Notes: generated by a model from the sequence alone, not told the origin. A stretch of 64,000 bases of DNA from JAGPUQ01 sp050179115 (GCA_050179115.1 JBFXFL010000003.1:56340-120339); one strand, 5' to 3'. Shown: positions 51,264 through 61,709, numbered from the stretch's first letter. Translations and numbers: made by a program.

Positions 51264-52031
51264 CTACCGTCGACGATCGCTGGCGTCCAGATGCCGCCTT
51301 GCCGCAGAGAATTTTGCCCATAGAGTGCGCTCGCTGATTCCGGGCCGGCCTTCGTAGTGGGCAAGCAATGCGCTGATGACGGAATCCATGGTCTCGAACG
51401 ACGAGTAGGGGCTGCCGCCCGGTGACTTGCCGAGCAGCAAAGTCAGTAGCCCGCCAACGATATTGAGATAAGTTGTTTCGCTCCGGGGCGTGACCTCGCG
51501 ACCTGCCGAGTCCCAGCTCTCGGCCTGCCGGCACAGCAGCTCATGTTGCTCATGCAGCGTGCTGAAGGATTGTTCGCGGTCCGCGAGGCGAATCCTGAGC
51601 GCTTCCTGTTCGGCAAGCAGCGCCTGGACGGTTTCGATGCTGACCGCCGGGTGGAGCCGGCGCTCTATCGCATCGAAAAGAAAGGCAGGTCTCTGGTCGG
51701 GATAGAAGCGCGACATCCATGTCTTGAGATCGACGTGCCGAACGGTGAGATCTGGATCATCGATCAGTGAAGGATCGTCGCAGGTAATGCCGGCTTTGCC
51801 ATACGGGAGATCGTCATTCCTGATCGCGTCGAATATGCGCTCGGTGTTGAGGCGAAGCATCGGCCATCTCGGAAAGTCGTCTGGATCGGGTATTGGCCTG
51901 GCGCCCAATGTGTCGAGAATGCGGGGTTCAAACCGGGTCAGCCTGCTCCAGCGGATGGCGGCCTCGATGGGACGATAAAACACCTTGGAATGGTGAAGGG
52001 CGCCTGTCTTGCGCGTTTCTGTGCCAGCCAT
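51264..52031 (-). CDS. Uncharacterised mobile-element protein (255 aa)
   Basis: 255 residues, soluble, charged and helical, starting MAGTETRKTGALHHSKVFYRP with FEPRILDTLGARPIPDPDDF and a central coiled region of ADREQSFSTLHEQHELL type. The C-terminus (ISERTLWAKFSAARRHLDA) is duplicated in the remnant at 47292-47438. I recognise no domain, though the sequence looks like a known ICE-borne hypothetical. The 66-bp direct repeat lies in its 3' end. Confidence 0.75.
   Translation of the reverse strand: MAGTETRKTGALHHSKVFYRPIEAAIRWSRLTRFEPRILDTLGARPIPDPDDFPRWPMLRLNTERIFDAIRNDDLPYGKAGITCDDPSLIDDPDLTVRHVDLKTWMSRFYPDQRPAFLFDAIERRLHPAVSIETVQALLAEQEALRIRLADREQSFSTLHEQHELLCRQAESWDSAGREVTPRSETTYLNIVGGLLTLLLGKSPGGSPYSSFETMDSVISALLAHYEGRPGISERTLWAKFSAARRHLDASDRRR
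51274..51339. repeat. 66-bp direct repeat, right copy
   Basis: Exact match to 47302-47367. Together they bracket cadR, cadA and the methyltransferase, consistent with recombination between paralogous genes having brought in or trapped the module. Confidence 0.85.
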
Positions 52032-52560
52032 CCGTCTCCTCCGACAGTGCTTCCAGGTTTCACTTGGACGGATGTCGTCATGCCGCTATCGCTGCTTGAG
52101 CGCGATCCGGCAAGGGTAGGACTGGTAGGGTGGCTAGTCGCTATGAGGATATGTCAGGGCGCTGTATCCTCAACTTCTTCGATTCCTGCCATTTCGCTGA
52201 CAGTCCTGATTTCATCGTAGCCAAGTGCTTCCGCCTCCCGGTTGGTGTTGGTTAGTTGCGGACCTTGGAGTTTTCTTGCTTGTCACGGCACCGTAAAGAC
52301 CAGAAAGGTCTTGATGAGATTCATCGTGCTCCACAGGCGGGGTCCAGACCTGAAAGGTCTCAAGGCTGACCTGGGCGACAGCCTACAGCGGATTCTTGAA
52401 TGGGCGTCGCTGGGTGTGCGTGTGATGCCGGTCCACGTCTATAAAGCCCGAGTGCATACGCATACCGCGCTGATTGCAGTCTGGCAGCGAAGAACGCGAC
52501 GACACATACCACGCAGGTCTTGATGGAGACCTAAAAGGCAACGACTTTGCATCGCCGAAT
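52032..52560. other. Interval without a supported gene
   Basis: No convincing coding region. A plus-strand frame of 93 codons (52242-52523) has no family resemblance and weak codon structure. A short minus-strand fragment near 52150-52200 reads like the degraded start of a gene (EMAGIEEVED) with stops. Probably a junction between the cad and czc cargo blocks. Confidence 0.4.
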
Positions 52561-53445
52561 TTACGTGGCGACCTTGCTGACCCGACGAATAAAGCTGCTC
52601 AACTGTTCGGACGGCTCGTTGTCGGGTCTTAGCAGGTAGGTCGTGAACGTAAAGGCGCGTTCGGCCAGAGGACGCGCGATCACATCCGTGCTCCTGCAAG
52701 CTTCGATGTGCGCCGCACTGGAAAATCCGACTCCATAGCCGGCCGCTACCAGTGCCAACATCAGGTCATGCGAGGCTACTCGCTCAACAACGGTGGGCTC
52801 CGCATCGACCGAGCGAAGCAGACGTTCCAACTGTTGGTTGCAGCCCTCGCAGACTTCGGGATGGCACAGCACCAAGGGGTAGTTCACCACTTCATTCAGT
52901 GGCAAGTGCTTGTGCGCCAGCAATGGATGTCTGGCTGGAACAGCCACCACCAATGGATCACGCCAAACTGCCTGAGCAATGATGCCAGGCGCGACTGCAT
53001 CGGCCAGGGTGAAACCGACATCGTACAGATCATGGCGTAAGCCCTGTAGCTGTTGGGAAAACGGCATTTCAAATAGCCGTATCTCGACTTCCGGCTCCTC
53101 TTCTCTGCACAGGGCGAGCAATGCGCTTAGACGGGTTCGGGCGATGCCGTCAGATAGGGCTACACGCAAAGTGCCGCGATAGCCGGTTGCAGCGGCCTTT
53201 GCGTTGGTCTTCGCCTGTTCTAGGGTAACAAGGACGCGGCGGGCATCTTCCAGAAAGACCTCGCCGGCCCACGTCAGGCGTGTGCCGCGAGACGTGCGTT
53301 GGAACAGAACAACGCCTAGATCGGATTCGAGCTTCTTGATAGTGCGTGAAAGAGGAGATTGCTCGATGTGCAGGCGCTCAGCGGCCCGACTGAAGCTGCG
53401 TTCTTCAGCCACGGCAATGAAGCATCGAAGATGGCGTAGTTCCAT
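52561..53445 (-). CDS. LysR-family transcriptional regulator
   Basis: 294 residues from the ATG at 53445. N-terminal HTH (FIAVAEERSFSRAAERLHIEQSPLSRTIKKLE) and a periplasmic-binding-like effector domain (IRLFEMPFSQQLQGL, VAVPARHPLLAH). Its HLCHPEVCEGCNQQLE-like segment has two Cys, conceivably metal-responsive. It is 47 bp downstream of czcP on the same strand, so it may be transcribed with the czc genes; its target is unknown. ICE-borne LysR genes of this kind are common. Confidence 0.9.
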   Translation of the reverse strand: MELRHLRCFIAVAEERSFSRAAERLHIEQSPLSRTIKKLESDLGVVLFQRTSRGTRLTWAGEVFLEDARRVLVTLEQAKTNAKAAATGYRGTLRVALSDGIARTRLSALLALCREEEPEVEIRLFEMPFSQQLQGLRHDLYDVGFTLADAVAPGIIAQAVWRDPLVVAVPARHPLLAHKHLPLNEVVNYPLVLCHPEVCEGCNQQLERLLRSVDAEPTVVERVASHDLMLALVAAGYGVGFSSAAHIEACRSTDVIARPLAERAFTFTTYLLRPDNEPSEQLSSFIRRVSKVAT

Positions 53446-53492
53446 GGAGCGCCTCCTATTTGTGCGTGACTCGTGCAGCACGCATCGCCGAT

Positions 53493-55940
53493 TTATCTCT
53501 CCCGATAGGCAAGCAGCCTGAGCGCGTTGAACACAACTACCAGCGTCGAGCCTTCATGGGCCGCAACCGCTGGACCGATGCCGAGCCCCAGGATCGTCGC
53601 AGGCACCAGTAATGCCACGACGCCAAGACTGATGAACAGGTTCTGCCGAATGATCATGCGCGCCTGCCGGCTGAGTCCGACGGCGAACGGCAGATGGGAG
53701 AGGTCGTCGGCCATCAGGGCAACGTCGGCCGTTTCCAGCGCTACGTCCGATCCTGCCGCGCCCATGGCGATCCCCACGGTTGCATTGGCCATGGCTGGAG
53801 CATCGTTGACGCCATCGCCAACCATCGCGACCTCACCGGCTTCTCGAAGCTTCTCGATCGCCTCCACCTTGTCTTCCGGCATCAGGTCGCCCCACGCCTC
53901 ATCCAGGCCGACTTGCTTGGCGACAGCATCAGCGACTCGCTGGTTGTCGCCGGAGAGCATGATCATGCGGGTGATGCCGATCTTCCGTAGTCGTTCAAGC
54001 GCAGACCGTGCCGACGCGCGTGGTGTGTCCATGAGGCCGATCACGCCAAGGTCGCGCCCATTCCGGCGGACCACCATGGTGGTCCGCCCCTCATTGCGGA
54101 GCTGTTCGACAGCGAAGGCAACAGACTCCGACAAGGGCGGCAGGCCATCAGCGCCGAACATCTCGGCCTTGCCGATCTGCACTGTATCGTCTTCGATCCG
54201 AGCGACCACACCCTGTCCGGTCAGGCTGCGAAGCCCGGACGCAGTAGGCAGAGACGCACCACCAAGACGTTGCGTGCCGTCGCGCACAATCGCGCGGGCC
54301 AGGGGATGATCGCTTAGTGCTTCGACCGCAACCGCCGTTGCCAGTAACTCGGCCTCGTCAATGTCGGGTGCCGGTGATACGTCAGTGATGCGCGGTCGTC
54401 CTTCTGTGAGCGTGCCGGTCTTGTCAAACGCGAGCGCATTAAGCGATCCGAGCTTTTCGAGTGGAGCACCACCTTTGATCAGAACACCGCCCCGTGCAGC
54501 GCGGGCGATACCAGAAAGCACGGCGCTCGGCGTGGCGATGGCGAGTGCGCAAGGGCTGGCCGCGACCAGAACGGCCATCGCGCGATAGAAGCTGTCCCGG
54601 AATGACTCGTCCACCACGACCCACGCGAACAGCATCAGCACGGCCAGCGCCAGCACTGCCGGGACGAAAACACGCTCGAACCGATCGGTAAAACGCTGGG
54701 TCGGCGATTTCCGCGTCTCAGCTTCGCTGACCATTTTCACGATGCGAGCCAGCGCGCTCTCCGAGGAACGTTTGGTCACAACGATCTCGATCGCGCCAGA
54801 ACCATTGATGGTGCCTGCGAACACGCGATGCGCCGCGTCCAGCAGATCGGGCCTCGCGGTGGCTTCCACGCGGTCAGTGACGGGACGTTTATCGACTGGC
54901 ACACTTTCCCCGGTGACAGGGGCCTGATCGACACTGCTTTCACCTGACACTACAAATCCGTCCGCTGGCAGGCGCTCATTGGGGAGGACGATCACCACAT
55001 CGCCCAGCGCCAGCGTCTCCACTGCGACTTCCATGGTCTTGCCGTCACGACGGACCCGAGCGGTCGCCGGAGCAAGTTCGGCGAGCGCTTCAATCGCGCG
55101 CTTGGCGCGACCCATGGCGTAGTGTTCGAGTGAATGACCGAGGCTGAACAGGAACAGCAGAAGCGCACCTTCGGCCCATGCCCCGAGCGCCGCCGCGCCG
55201 GCCGCGGCGACCAGCATCAGCGTGTCGATCTCGAAACGTTTGAGCTTCAGGTTCTGTACCGCTTCTCCGACGGTGTAGAAGCCGCCGAAGAAGTACGCGC
55301 CGAAATAGCAGGCGAGCGGCAACCAACCTGGCACAGGCGTCAGTTTTTCGATTGCGAACCCCGAGGAGAGGAGTGCACCGCAGATCAGGGAGAAGATCAG
55401 CTCGCTATTGGCGCCGAAGATGCCGCCATGGCGGTGGTCGGTATCCTCGCCGCTCTTGCGTCGGTCGCCGTCCGCCTCGTGCCGATGTGTTTCGGGCTTG
55501 CGGCCCACCCCGGCTTCTGCCAGCGCTGCACGAATGTCATCCTCTGACGTCTGCTTGCGGTCAAATTCCACCCGTACCACGCCGCCGACACTGATCTCGG
55601 CTTCGAGCACACCGGTTAGCGCCAGTAGCTGTTCGGTTACCGTTCGCGCCCGCCGCTGGTGGGTAATGCCCTCGACGTCCCAGACGAGATGGCCGAACTG
55701 TTCGGTGATGCGCGCACCTGCAACCTCGACCAATTCGCGGATACGCACGAGCGGTAACGTGTCAGGGTCATAGTGGATACAGAGTTGATGCGTTGCTTGG
55801 GCGCTATCGCTTTGGACATGGACATCCTCTACTCCAGTCTGGCCCCGCAGCTCGGCCAAGAGGCGTCCCACGCAGGCATCGGCGTCGTGCAAAATGTTCG
55901 GCAGCAGGATGGGGAGATCGAGACGCAGCTTGCTCGTCAT
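53493..55940 (-). CDS. czcP: P1B-4-type heavy-metal ATPase (CzcP-like)
   Basis: 815 residues. The membrane metal site is SPC (VAASPCALAIATPS, near residue 460) instead of CPC, which marks P1B-4 ATPases such as CzcP and CoaT, exporting Co, Zn, Cd or Ni. DKTGT near 505 and GDGVNDAP follow. The N-terminal region (about 1-170) has no CxxC site but a His-rich stretch (HRHEADGD, DHRHGG). Overlaps czcA by ATGA; the czcICBA-P order is that of Cupriavidus metallidurans. Confidence 0.92.
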   Translation of the reverse strand: MTSKLRLDLPILLPNILHDADACVGRLLAELRGQTGVEDVHVQSDSAQATHQLCIHYDPDTLPLVRIRELVEVAGARITEQFGHLVWDVEGITHQRRARTVTEQLLALTGVLEAEISVGGVVRVEFDRKQTSEDDIRAALAEAGVGRKPETHRHEADGDRRKSGEDTDHRHGGIFGANSELIFSLICGALLSSGFAIEKLTPVPGWLPLACYFGAYFFGGFYTVGEAVQNLKLKRFEIDTLMLVAAAGAAALGAWAEGALLLFLFSLGHSLEHYAMGRAKRAIEALAELAPATARVRRDGKTMEVAVETLALGDVVIVLPNERLPADGFVVSGESSVDQAPVTGESVPVDKRPVTDRVEATARPDLLDAAHRVFAGTINGSGAIEIVVTKRSSESALARIVKMVSEAETRKSPTQRFTDRFERVFVPAVLALAVLMLFAWVVVDESFRDSFYRAMAVLVAASPCALAIATPSAVLSGIARAARGGVLIKGGAPLEKLGSLNALAFDKTGTLTEGRPRITDVSPAPDIDEAELLATAVAVEALSDHPLARAIVRDGTQRLGGASLPTASGLRSLTGQGVVARIEDDTVQIGKAEMFGADGLPPLSESVAFAVEQLRNEGRTTMVVRRNGRDLGVIGLMDTPRASARSALERLRKIGITRMIMLSGDNQRVADAVAKQVGLDEAWGDLMPEDKVEAIEKLREAGEVAMVGDGVNDAPAMANATVGIAMGAAGSDVALETADVALMADDLSHLPFAVGLSRQARMIIRQNLFISLGVVALLVPATILGLGIGPAVAAHEGSTLVVVFNALRLLAYRER

Positions 55941-58900
55941 GTGCGTGCTCCCCCTTTACGGGTCTTTGGCTTCGCAGCTCGTGCGGCGAAGGTAGGCAGC
56001 ACCAGCAGGGTCAATACAGTGGCCGTGATCAGGCCGCCGATGACGACGGTGGCCAGCGGCTTCTGCACTTCGGCCCCGGAGCCGGTCGCGATCGCCATCG
56101 GAATGAAACCGACGATGGCCACCAGCGCCGTGGTCAGCACCGCACGCAGGCGACTGGCCGCGCCGCCGGCGGCGGCCTCCAGCGGCGAATCGCCTGCGGT
56201 CAGGCGTTCGCGGATCGCCTGCATCAGCACCAGACCGTTGAGCGTCGCCACGCCCGACACGGCAATGAAACCCACGGCTGCCGATACCGAGAAGGGCATG
56301 CCGCGCAGCATCAGCGCCAATGCCCCTCCCACCAACGCCAATGGCACGCAGACGAACACCAGCGCTGCTTCACGGATCGTGCCCAGTGCCATGTACAGCA
56401 GGCTTCCAATCAGCAGGAATACGACCGGGATCACCAACGCCAACCGTGCCTCGGCGCGCTGCAGGTTCTCGAACTGCCCGCCCCACGTCAGGTACAGGCC
56501 CGCCGGAAGCAATACATCTGCCACCGCGGCCTGGGCTTCCTGGACGAACCCGCCCAGGTCGCGACCGCGGACATTCGCCTGAACCACGATCCGTCTGCTG
56601 CCGTTGTTACGGCTGATCTGGCTGGGACCTTCGCTGACGTCGATACGCGCAACGGAGGCCAACGGCACCACCGTGCCGTCAGGCGCGACGATGGGCAGCG
56701 CAGCGAGCTGCGCCGGATCGTTGCGCGCGTCTTCGTCAAACCGGATCACCACATCGAAGCGGCGGTCGCCCTCAAAGATTTTGCCAGCCGAGGTGCCGCC
56801 GATGCCGGTCGCGACCGCTTCGCTGACATCGGCAGCCGTCAAGCCGTACTGCGCGGCGGCGGCGTGGTCGACTCGCACCGTGAGCGTCGGCAGTCCCGAA
56901 ACCTGTTCCACACGGACGTCGGCGGCACCCTCTACGCCACGCAGCTTGAGCGCGACCTGATCCGCGGTTCTCTGCAAGATGTCGAAGTCGTCGCCGAAGA
57001 CCATTACGGCCAAGTCGGTACGCACGCCGGAAATCAGCTCGTTGAAACGCAGTTCGATGGGTTGGCTGAACTCGAACGCATTGCCGATCTGGTTGCCGAC
57101 GATGGACTCAAGCCGGCTGATCAGCTCTTCCTTGTCCAATGATCGGTCGGGCCATTCCGAGCGAGGCTTGAGCACGATCACGCTGTCGGAGATGTTGATC
57201 GGCATCGGATCGATGGCCGCTTCCGCCGTACCCGTGCGTGAGAAGATGGTCCTCACTTCCGGCTCACTCGTCAGTGCCCTCTCTAGGGCAAGCTGCATCG
57301 ACAGCGATTGCTCAAGCGAAGCAGAAGGAACCCGCAGGGCCTGCATCGCGAGGTTGCCTTCGTCGAGCGTGGGCATGAACTCGCGACCCAGCGAGATGAA
57401 AGCTACCGAGCCGATCGCGAGCATGAGAACAGCGCCTGCAAGTACGGCACGTGGCCGCGTTACCGCGATGCGGATGACCGGTTCGACCTTGCCTCGCACG
57501 TATCGGATGAGGCGAGTTTCGTGCTCGCCATCATGTCCGTGTTCATGAACATGTTCATGCTCATGTTCTTGCTCTGGGATATGCTGGGACTTGGTCTTGG
57601 GTTCGCGCACGAACAGCGCCGCCATCGCCGGCACAAAGGTGAACGACAAGATGAATGCACCGACCAAGGCAAGCATGAGGGTCGCCGCCATGGGCTGGAA
57701 GGTCTTACCCTCGACGCCTTCCAGCGTGAGGATCGGTGCGAATACCAGCAGGATGATGGTCTGGCCGAAAGCAGCGGGCCGCACCATCTTGCGCGCCGCC
57801 TGGATCGCCACGCCCAGCCGCTCGCCTGCGGATAATGCACGACCCAACTCGGCCCGCTTCTGGCCAAGCATGAGCAGCGTCGCCTCGATTACGATCACCG
57901 CACCATCGACGAGGATGCCGAAATCGAGCGCGCCCAGGCTCATCAGGTTGCCGCTGATCTCGAAGCGATTCATGCCGATCACTGCGAATAGGAATGACAA
58001 CGGGATCACCAGTGCAGTGATAGCTGCCGCGCGGAAGTTGCCCAGCAACAGAAACAACACGGCGATGACCAGTAGCGCACCTTCGGTCAGGTTCTTGGCG
58101 ACCGTCTTGATCGTGGAATTCACCAGTTCGCTGCGATCAAGTACGGGTTCGGCCACGATGTTCGGTGGCAGGGAGCGATTGACTTCGGCAAGGCGTTCGG
58201 CCGCGGCCTGCGCCACGGTGCGGCTGTTGCCGTCGGCGATCATCAATGCAGTGCCGAGCACGGCTTCGTGCCCATCGCGCGTGGCGGCGCCCAGACGCGG
58301 CGCCTGCCCCAGACCGACGCTCGCCACGTCCGAGACGCGGATGACGAAGCCGTTGCGATTGGCGACAGGCGCCTGCGCCAGATCGTCGACGGTCTGCGCA
58401 AGGGCATCTGTCCGAACGATCAGACCCTCGCCAGCACGCTGGATGAATCCGGCACCTGCTTGGACATTGGAACGTTCAAGCGCCTGCACGAGATCACCCA
58501 GGCCGAGGCCGTAGGCTGCCAGCTGTTCGGCATTCGGGCGGATGGCATATTCCTTGACATAGCCACCGATCGTGTCGACGCCCGCAAGCCCCGGAGCCGA
58601 GCGCATCTGCGGCGCAATGATCCAGTCCTGCACAGTGCGCAGGTAGGTGGCACGCTCCTCTGGCGTCGTGAGGCGGTCGCCTTCCGGCGTCAGATAGACC
58701 TCGTTGGCCTGCCAACCCGGTTCGTTCGGTTGACCGACGTTCGCCGGATCGAACGGCGTGAAATCCACCGTCCACATCAGTACTTCGCCCAGACCCGTGG
58801 TCACCGGCGACATCATCGGCGTCACCCCTTCGGGCAACTCCTCCTCCACTTCGCGCATGCGTTCGGCCACTTGCTGGCGTGCGAAGTAGATGTCGGTCTG

Positions 58901-59197
58901 GTCGGTGAAAATGGCGGTGACCTGGGAGAATCCGTTACGTGAGATCGAGCGGGTGCTAGTCAGCCCGGGGATGCCGGCCAAGGCTGTTTCAAGTGGATAG
59001 GTTACCTGGCGCTCGATCTGACCGGGCGCGAGCGCGGGCGCTATGGTGTTGATCTGCACCTGGCGGTTGGTGATGTCTGGCACGGCATCAATTGGGAGCT
59101 TGTTGAGCTGGAACAGGCCATAAACCACGAGGAGCGTCGCGACGAAGACCACGGCCCAGCGGAAGCGGACCGCTGTTTCAATAATGAACTTGAACAT
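55937..59197 (-). CDS. czcA: HME-RND efflux pump CzcA (cobalt-zinc-cadmium)
   Basis: 1086 residues, full length for CzcA. The transmembrane proton-relay segment LDFGILVDGAVIVIEATL has the two Asp and Glu of the HME1 (Co/Zn/Cd) class. A His-rich stretch (EHEHEHVHEHGHDGEHE) sits in the cytoplasmic loop near the middle. It forms the inner-membrane pump of the CzcCBA tripartite system, exporting divalent cations from the periplasm. 11 bp after czcB. Confidence 0.96.
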   Translation of the reverse strand: MFKFIIETAVRFRWAVVFVATLLVVYGLFQLNKLPIDAVPDITNRQVQINTIAPALAPGQIERQVTYPLETALAGIPGLTSTRSISRNGFSQVTAIFTDQTDIYFARQQVAERMREVEEELPEGVTPMMSPVTTGLGEVLMWTVDFTPFDPANVGQPNEPGWQANEVYLTPEGDRLTTPEERATYLRTVQDWIIAPQMRSAPGLAGVDTIGGYVKEYAIRPNAEQLAAYGLGLGDLVQALERSNVQAGAGFIQRAGEGLIVRTDALAQTVDDLAQAPVANRNGFVIRVSDVASVGLGQAPRLGAATRDGHEAVLGTALMIADGNSRTVAQAAAERLAEVNRSLPPNIVAEPVLDRSELVNSTIKTVAKNLTEGALLVIAVLFLLLGNFRAAAITALVIPLSFLFAVIGMNRFEISGNLMSLGALDFGILVDGAVIVIEATLLMLGQKRAELGRALSAGERLGVAIQAARKMVRPAAFGQTIILLVFAPILTLEGVEGKTFQPMAATLMLALVGAFILSFTFVPAMAALFVREPKTKSQHIPEQEHEHEHVHEHGHDGEHETRLIRYVRGKVEPVIRIAVTRPRAVLAGAVLMLAIGSVAFISLGREFMPTLDEGNLAMQALRVPSASLEQSLSMQLALERALTSEPEVRTIFSRTGTAEAAIDPMPINISDSVIVLKPRSEWPDRSLDKEELISRLESIVGNQIGNAFEFSQPIELRFNELISGVRTDLAVMVFGDDFDILQRTADQVALKLRGVEGAADVRVEQVSGLPTLTVRVDHAAAAQYGLTAADVSEAVATGIGGTSAGKIFEGDRRFDVVIRFDEDARNDPAQLAALPIVAPDGTVVPLASVARIDVSEGPSQISRNNGSRRIVVQANVRGRDLGGFVQEAQAAVADVLLPAGLYLTWGGQFENLQRAEARLALVIPVVFLLIGSLLYMALGTIREAALVFVCVPLALVGGALALMLRGMPFSVSAAVGFIAVSGVATLNGLVLMQAIRERLTAGDSPLEAAAGGAASRLRAVLTTALVAIVGFIPMAIATGSGAEVQKPLATVVIGGLITATVLTLLVLPTFAARAAKPKTRKGGART

Positions 59198-59208
59198 ATG
59201 AGTAGTCC

Positions 59209-60396
59209 TTAGTGGCCGTGTTCGGCTTCGCCCTTGGCGAGTTCGGCCTTCAACAGGAAGGCATTCATTCCGGCAATGCGTTCATCGCCAGACAGTCCAT
59301 TGAGAATCTCGATGGACTCGCCTGCGCGCCGACCCGCGAGCACCGGTGTAACGCGGAAGCCATTGTCATCAGCCACGAACACCACTGATCGTCCCTCCAC
59401 GGTTTGAACGGCATCGGCGGGGACGGTCAGACCACCTTCCTGGCTGTTTGTGACGACGGTCCCTGTCACGGGGGACCCAGCAGGCGGTAAGGCACTTGAA
59501 GTAGATCGCGCGCGAATAACGGCTGCACCGCTTTGCTCGCGCGCATTGGCCGCTACGCCAACGACTACAGCTTCGAAGCTGCCAGACGGACCTGTGACTT
59601 GGAGACGAGCTCCAGAGGTCACCTCGGATGCCAATGCGGGAGGAGCGTTGAAGACGAGTTCCACTTGCGCCGGATCGGAGATTTCCACGACGGCTCCACC
59701 AGATGCGACGAAGCCACCCACAGTGGTACTGACCGCGCCGACTACACCCGCGATTGGGCTGACGACGCTGAAGCGTCCCGAGGTATTCGGTGAACCGCTT
59801 GCCGCGACCTGAGCTTGTGCCGCCCTTGCCGCCGCATCAGCGGCGAGCGAGCGGGCGCGAGACGCTTCCATGTCCTGACGAGCGACAATCCCCTGTTCGA
59901 CGAGGTTCAAGTCGCGCTGATAAGCGAGGCGCGCAGCTTCGGCCTCGGCAACTGCGGCATCGGCGTTTGCACGCAAAGTAGCTGCATCGCCACTGACTAT
60001 GACAGCCAGGAGCTGACCGGCTTCAACCGATGAGCCCGGGGCGACGTGTATCTGCTCGACCCTTCCGCCCGTGATCGCCGCTACGACCGCCCGAGCGCCC
60101 ACTGCAGACTCGACCCGGCCTGACAGCCGATACTCGTTACCGCCGCCGCGGCCCACGTCTACGATGCTGATACCCGAGGCTTCGATTTGCCTCGCGGTTA
60201 ATGCGACGACACCTTCCTCGGATGGCGCATCCTCGTGCTCGTCCTGCTGGTCAGGATCATTGTGAGCGGCGTGCTCATCATCCTCGACGTGAGCGGCGTG
60301 CTCCGAGTGCGGGATGAGCTGGGCAAGGCCGAAGCCAGTACCAAGGGCAACAAGTAGGACTGCTCCACAGAGGAGCCGGATATTTGTGGTTGTCAT
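59209..60396 (-). CDS. czcB: Efflux periplasmic adaptor CzcB
   Basis: 395 residues. A signal or anchor segment (about 5-26) is followed by a His/Asp/Glu-rich metal-binding stretch (HSEHAAHVEDDEHAAH, about 31-57), typical of CzcB, then HlyD-type lipoyl and hairpin domains (VEAGQLLAVIVSGDAAT). It connects CzcA to CzcC and may deliver periplasmic Zn2+ or Co2+. It lies 10 bp after czcC. Confidence 0.94.
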   Translation of the reverse strand: MTTTNIRLLCGAVLLVALGTGFGLAQLIPHSEHAAHVEDDEHAAHNDPDQQDEHEDAPSEEGVVALTARQIEASGISIVDVGRGGGNEYRLSGRVESAVGARAVVAAITGGRVEQIHVAPGSSVEAGQLLAVIVSGDAATLRANADAAVAEAEAARLAYQRDLNLVEQGIVARQDMEASRARSLAADAAARAAQAQVAASGSPNTSGRFSVVSPIAGVVGAVSTTVGGFVASGGAVVEISDPAQVELVFNAPPALASEVTSGARLQVTGPSGSFEAVVVGVAANAREQSGAAVIRARSTSSALPPAGSPVTGTVVTNSQEGGLTVPADAVQTVEGRSVVFVADDNGFRVTPVLAGRRAGESIEILNGLSGDERIAGMNAFLLKAELAKGEAEHGH

Positions 60397-60406
60397 CTAT
60401 GCTTCC

Positions 60407-61645
60407 TCAAAATGGGGTGCGGCCGTCAAGGCGCGCGAGTTCGACTTCTGCACGGACGCGCGCTATGCGTGCGTCCACAGCGGTATTGCGTGCGGCAATC
60501 AAGGCAGACCGTATGCTGCGCAGCTCCAACTGCGAGATGCGCCCGGCATCGAAGCCAGCGCGTGCAAGGCGGTAGGCTTCTTCGGCAGAAGCGACGCCGT
60601 TATCGGCAGCACGTGTCCGGGTGATCGATGCAGTGAGGCGGGCTTGTGCAGCACTGCGATCTGCCTGGACCTCCAATTTCAAACCGGTCAGCCGCGCCTC
60701 GGCAGCTCGCTGCTCGGCACGCGCTGCACTGATAGCGCCCTTATTCCTATCGAACAGCGGAACGGATACGCTGATGCCGAACATAAGTGCTTGGGAGTCG
60801 TATTCTTGGAATCGTCGGACACCGAGCGACGCGGTCACGTCGGGACGAGCACGCAGTCGCTCCACGGTTACGGATTGACCAGCCGCATCCAGTTCGGCTT
60901 CGGCAATCTGAACAGCCAAGGGATTGCGTACATCCTGTGCAAAGGGGCTGGGTGCGCGATCTAGCAGGCTGGTTCCGATGGATGTGACAGGTTCGGTCAG
61001 CATCGCTGCTGCGGCGAGACGCGCGAAAGCCGCATCTCGGTTTGCCTGTGTTTCGTCCACGACGGCACGAGCAGCCTCCACCTCGCTTTCGGCCTGGATG
61101 CCACGAAGCGTGGGCTCACGACCTTCTTCTATAAGGGCCATCACCGCGCTTGCATCCGCCTGCGTCAGCGACAGTGCCTCGACGGCCAGCTCATACTGCA
61201 AGGAAGCGGCTTCCGCCTCGGCATAGATCAGCGCCAGGCGGCCGGCCACTGCCCATCGCGATTGGTCGCGGCGCAGAGCAGCCGCGTCAGCTGCCGCCCG
61301 GGCGGCACCAATACGTGCACCCCGCTGTCCCCACAGTTCCAGGGGTTGGCTGACGGAAAACGTGGTCTCTGCGGCGTCATAGCCAGTGAACGGCGCGCGG
61401 CCGTAAGCGTTCTCGGCCTCCAGGGTGACGGAAGGATTAGGTAATGCACGGGCCTGTTGCGCGCGCGCATTGGCGGCGTCGAGCAACGCTTCGGCTTCTA
61501 GTGTCGCCGGGGTTCGATCGAGATGCTCGATCAGTGTTTCATAGGGCGGAGCGGGCTCGGCACTTGCTGGTGATGCCAGCGTGATCGTTGTAGCGACCAC
61601 AGCAAAGCCAACCGCGCATAGCGGTCGGTCGAACGATATAAACAT
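60407..61645 (-). CDS. czcC: Outer membrane efflux protein CzcC
   Basis: 412 residues from the ATG at 61645. Signal peptide (about 8-28, ending ASAEP) then repeated TolC-type helical halves (ALLDAANARAQQARALPNPS and VTASLGVRRFQEYD). It is the outer-membrane channel of CzcCBA. The frame start 15 codons upstream lacks a signal-peptide arrangement and is rejected. Confidence 0.94.
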   Translation of the reverse strand: MFISFDRPLCAVGFAVVATTITLASPASAEPAPPYETLIEHLDRTPATLEAEALLDAANARAQQARALPNPSVTLEAENAYGRAPFTGYDAAETTFSVSQPLELWGQRGARIGAARAAADAAALRRDQSRWAVAGRLALIYAEAEAASLQYELAVEALSLTQADASAVMALIEEGREPTLRGIQAESEVEAARAVVDETQANRDAAFARLAAAAMLTEPVTSIGTSLLDRAPSPFAQDVRNPLAVQIAEAELDAAGQSVTVERLRARPDVTASLGVRRFQEYDSQALMFGISVSVPLFDRNKGAISAARAEQRAAEARLTGLKLEVQADRSAAQARLTASITRTRAADNGVASAEEAYRLARAGFDAGRISQLELRSIRSALIAARNTAVDARIARVRAEVELARLDGRTPF

Positions 61646-61709
61646 GAGAAGACTCCCAAAGCTAAACGAGTTGACGAAACGACCGTGCAAGCAGCACGGC
61701 CCGGATTCG

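Noticed and set aside
52242..52523. 93-codon plus-strand frame in the cad-czc gap
   Set aside because: No recognisable domain, weak start context, odd composition; reported as a gap instead.
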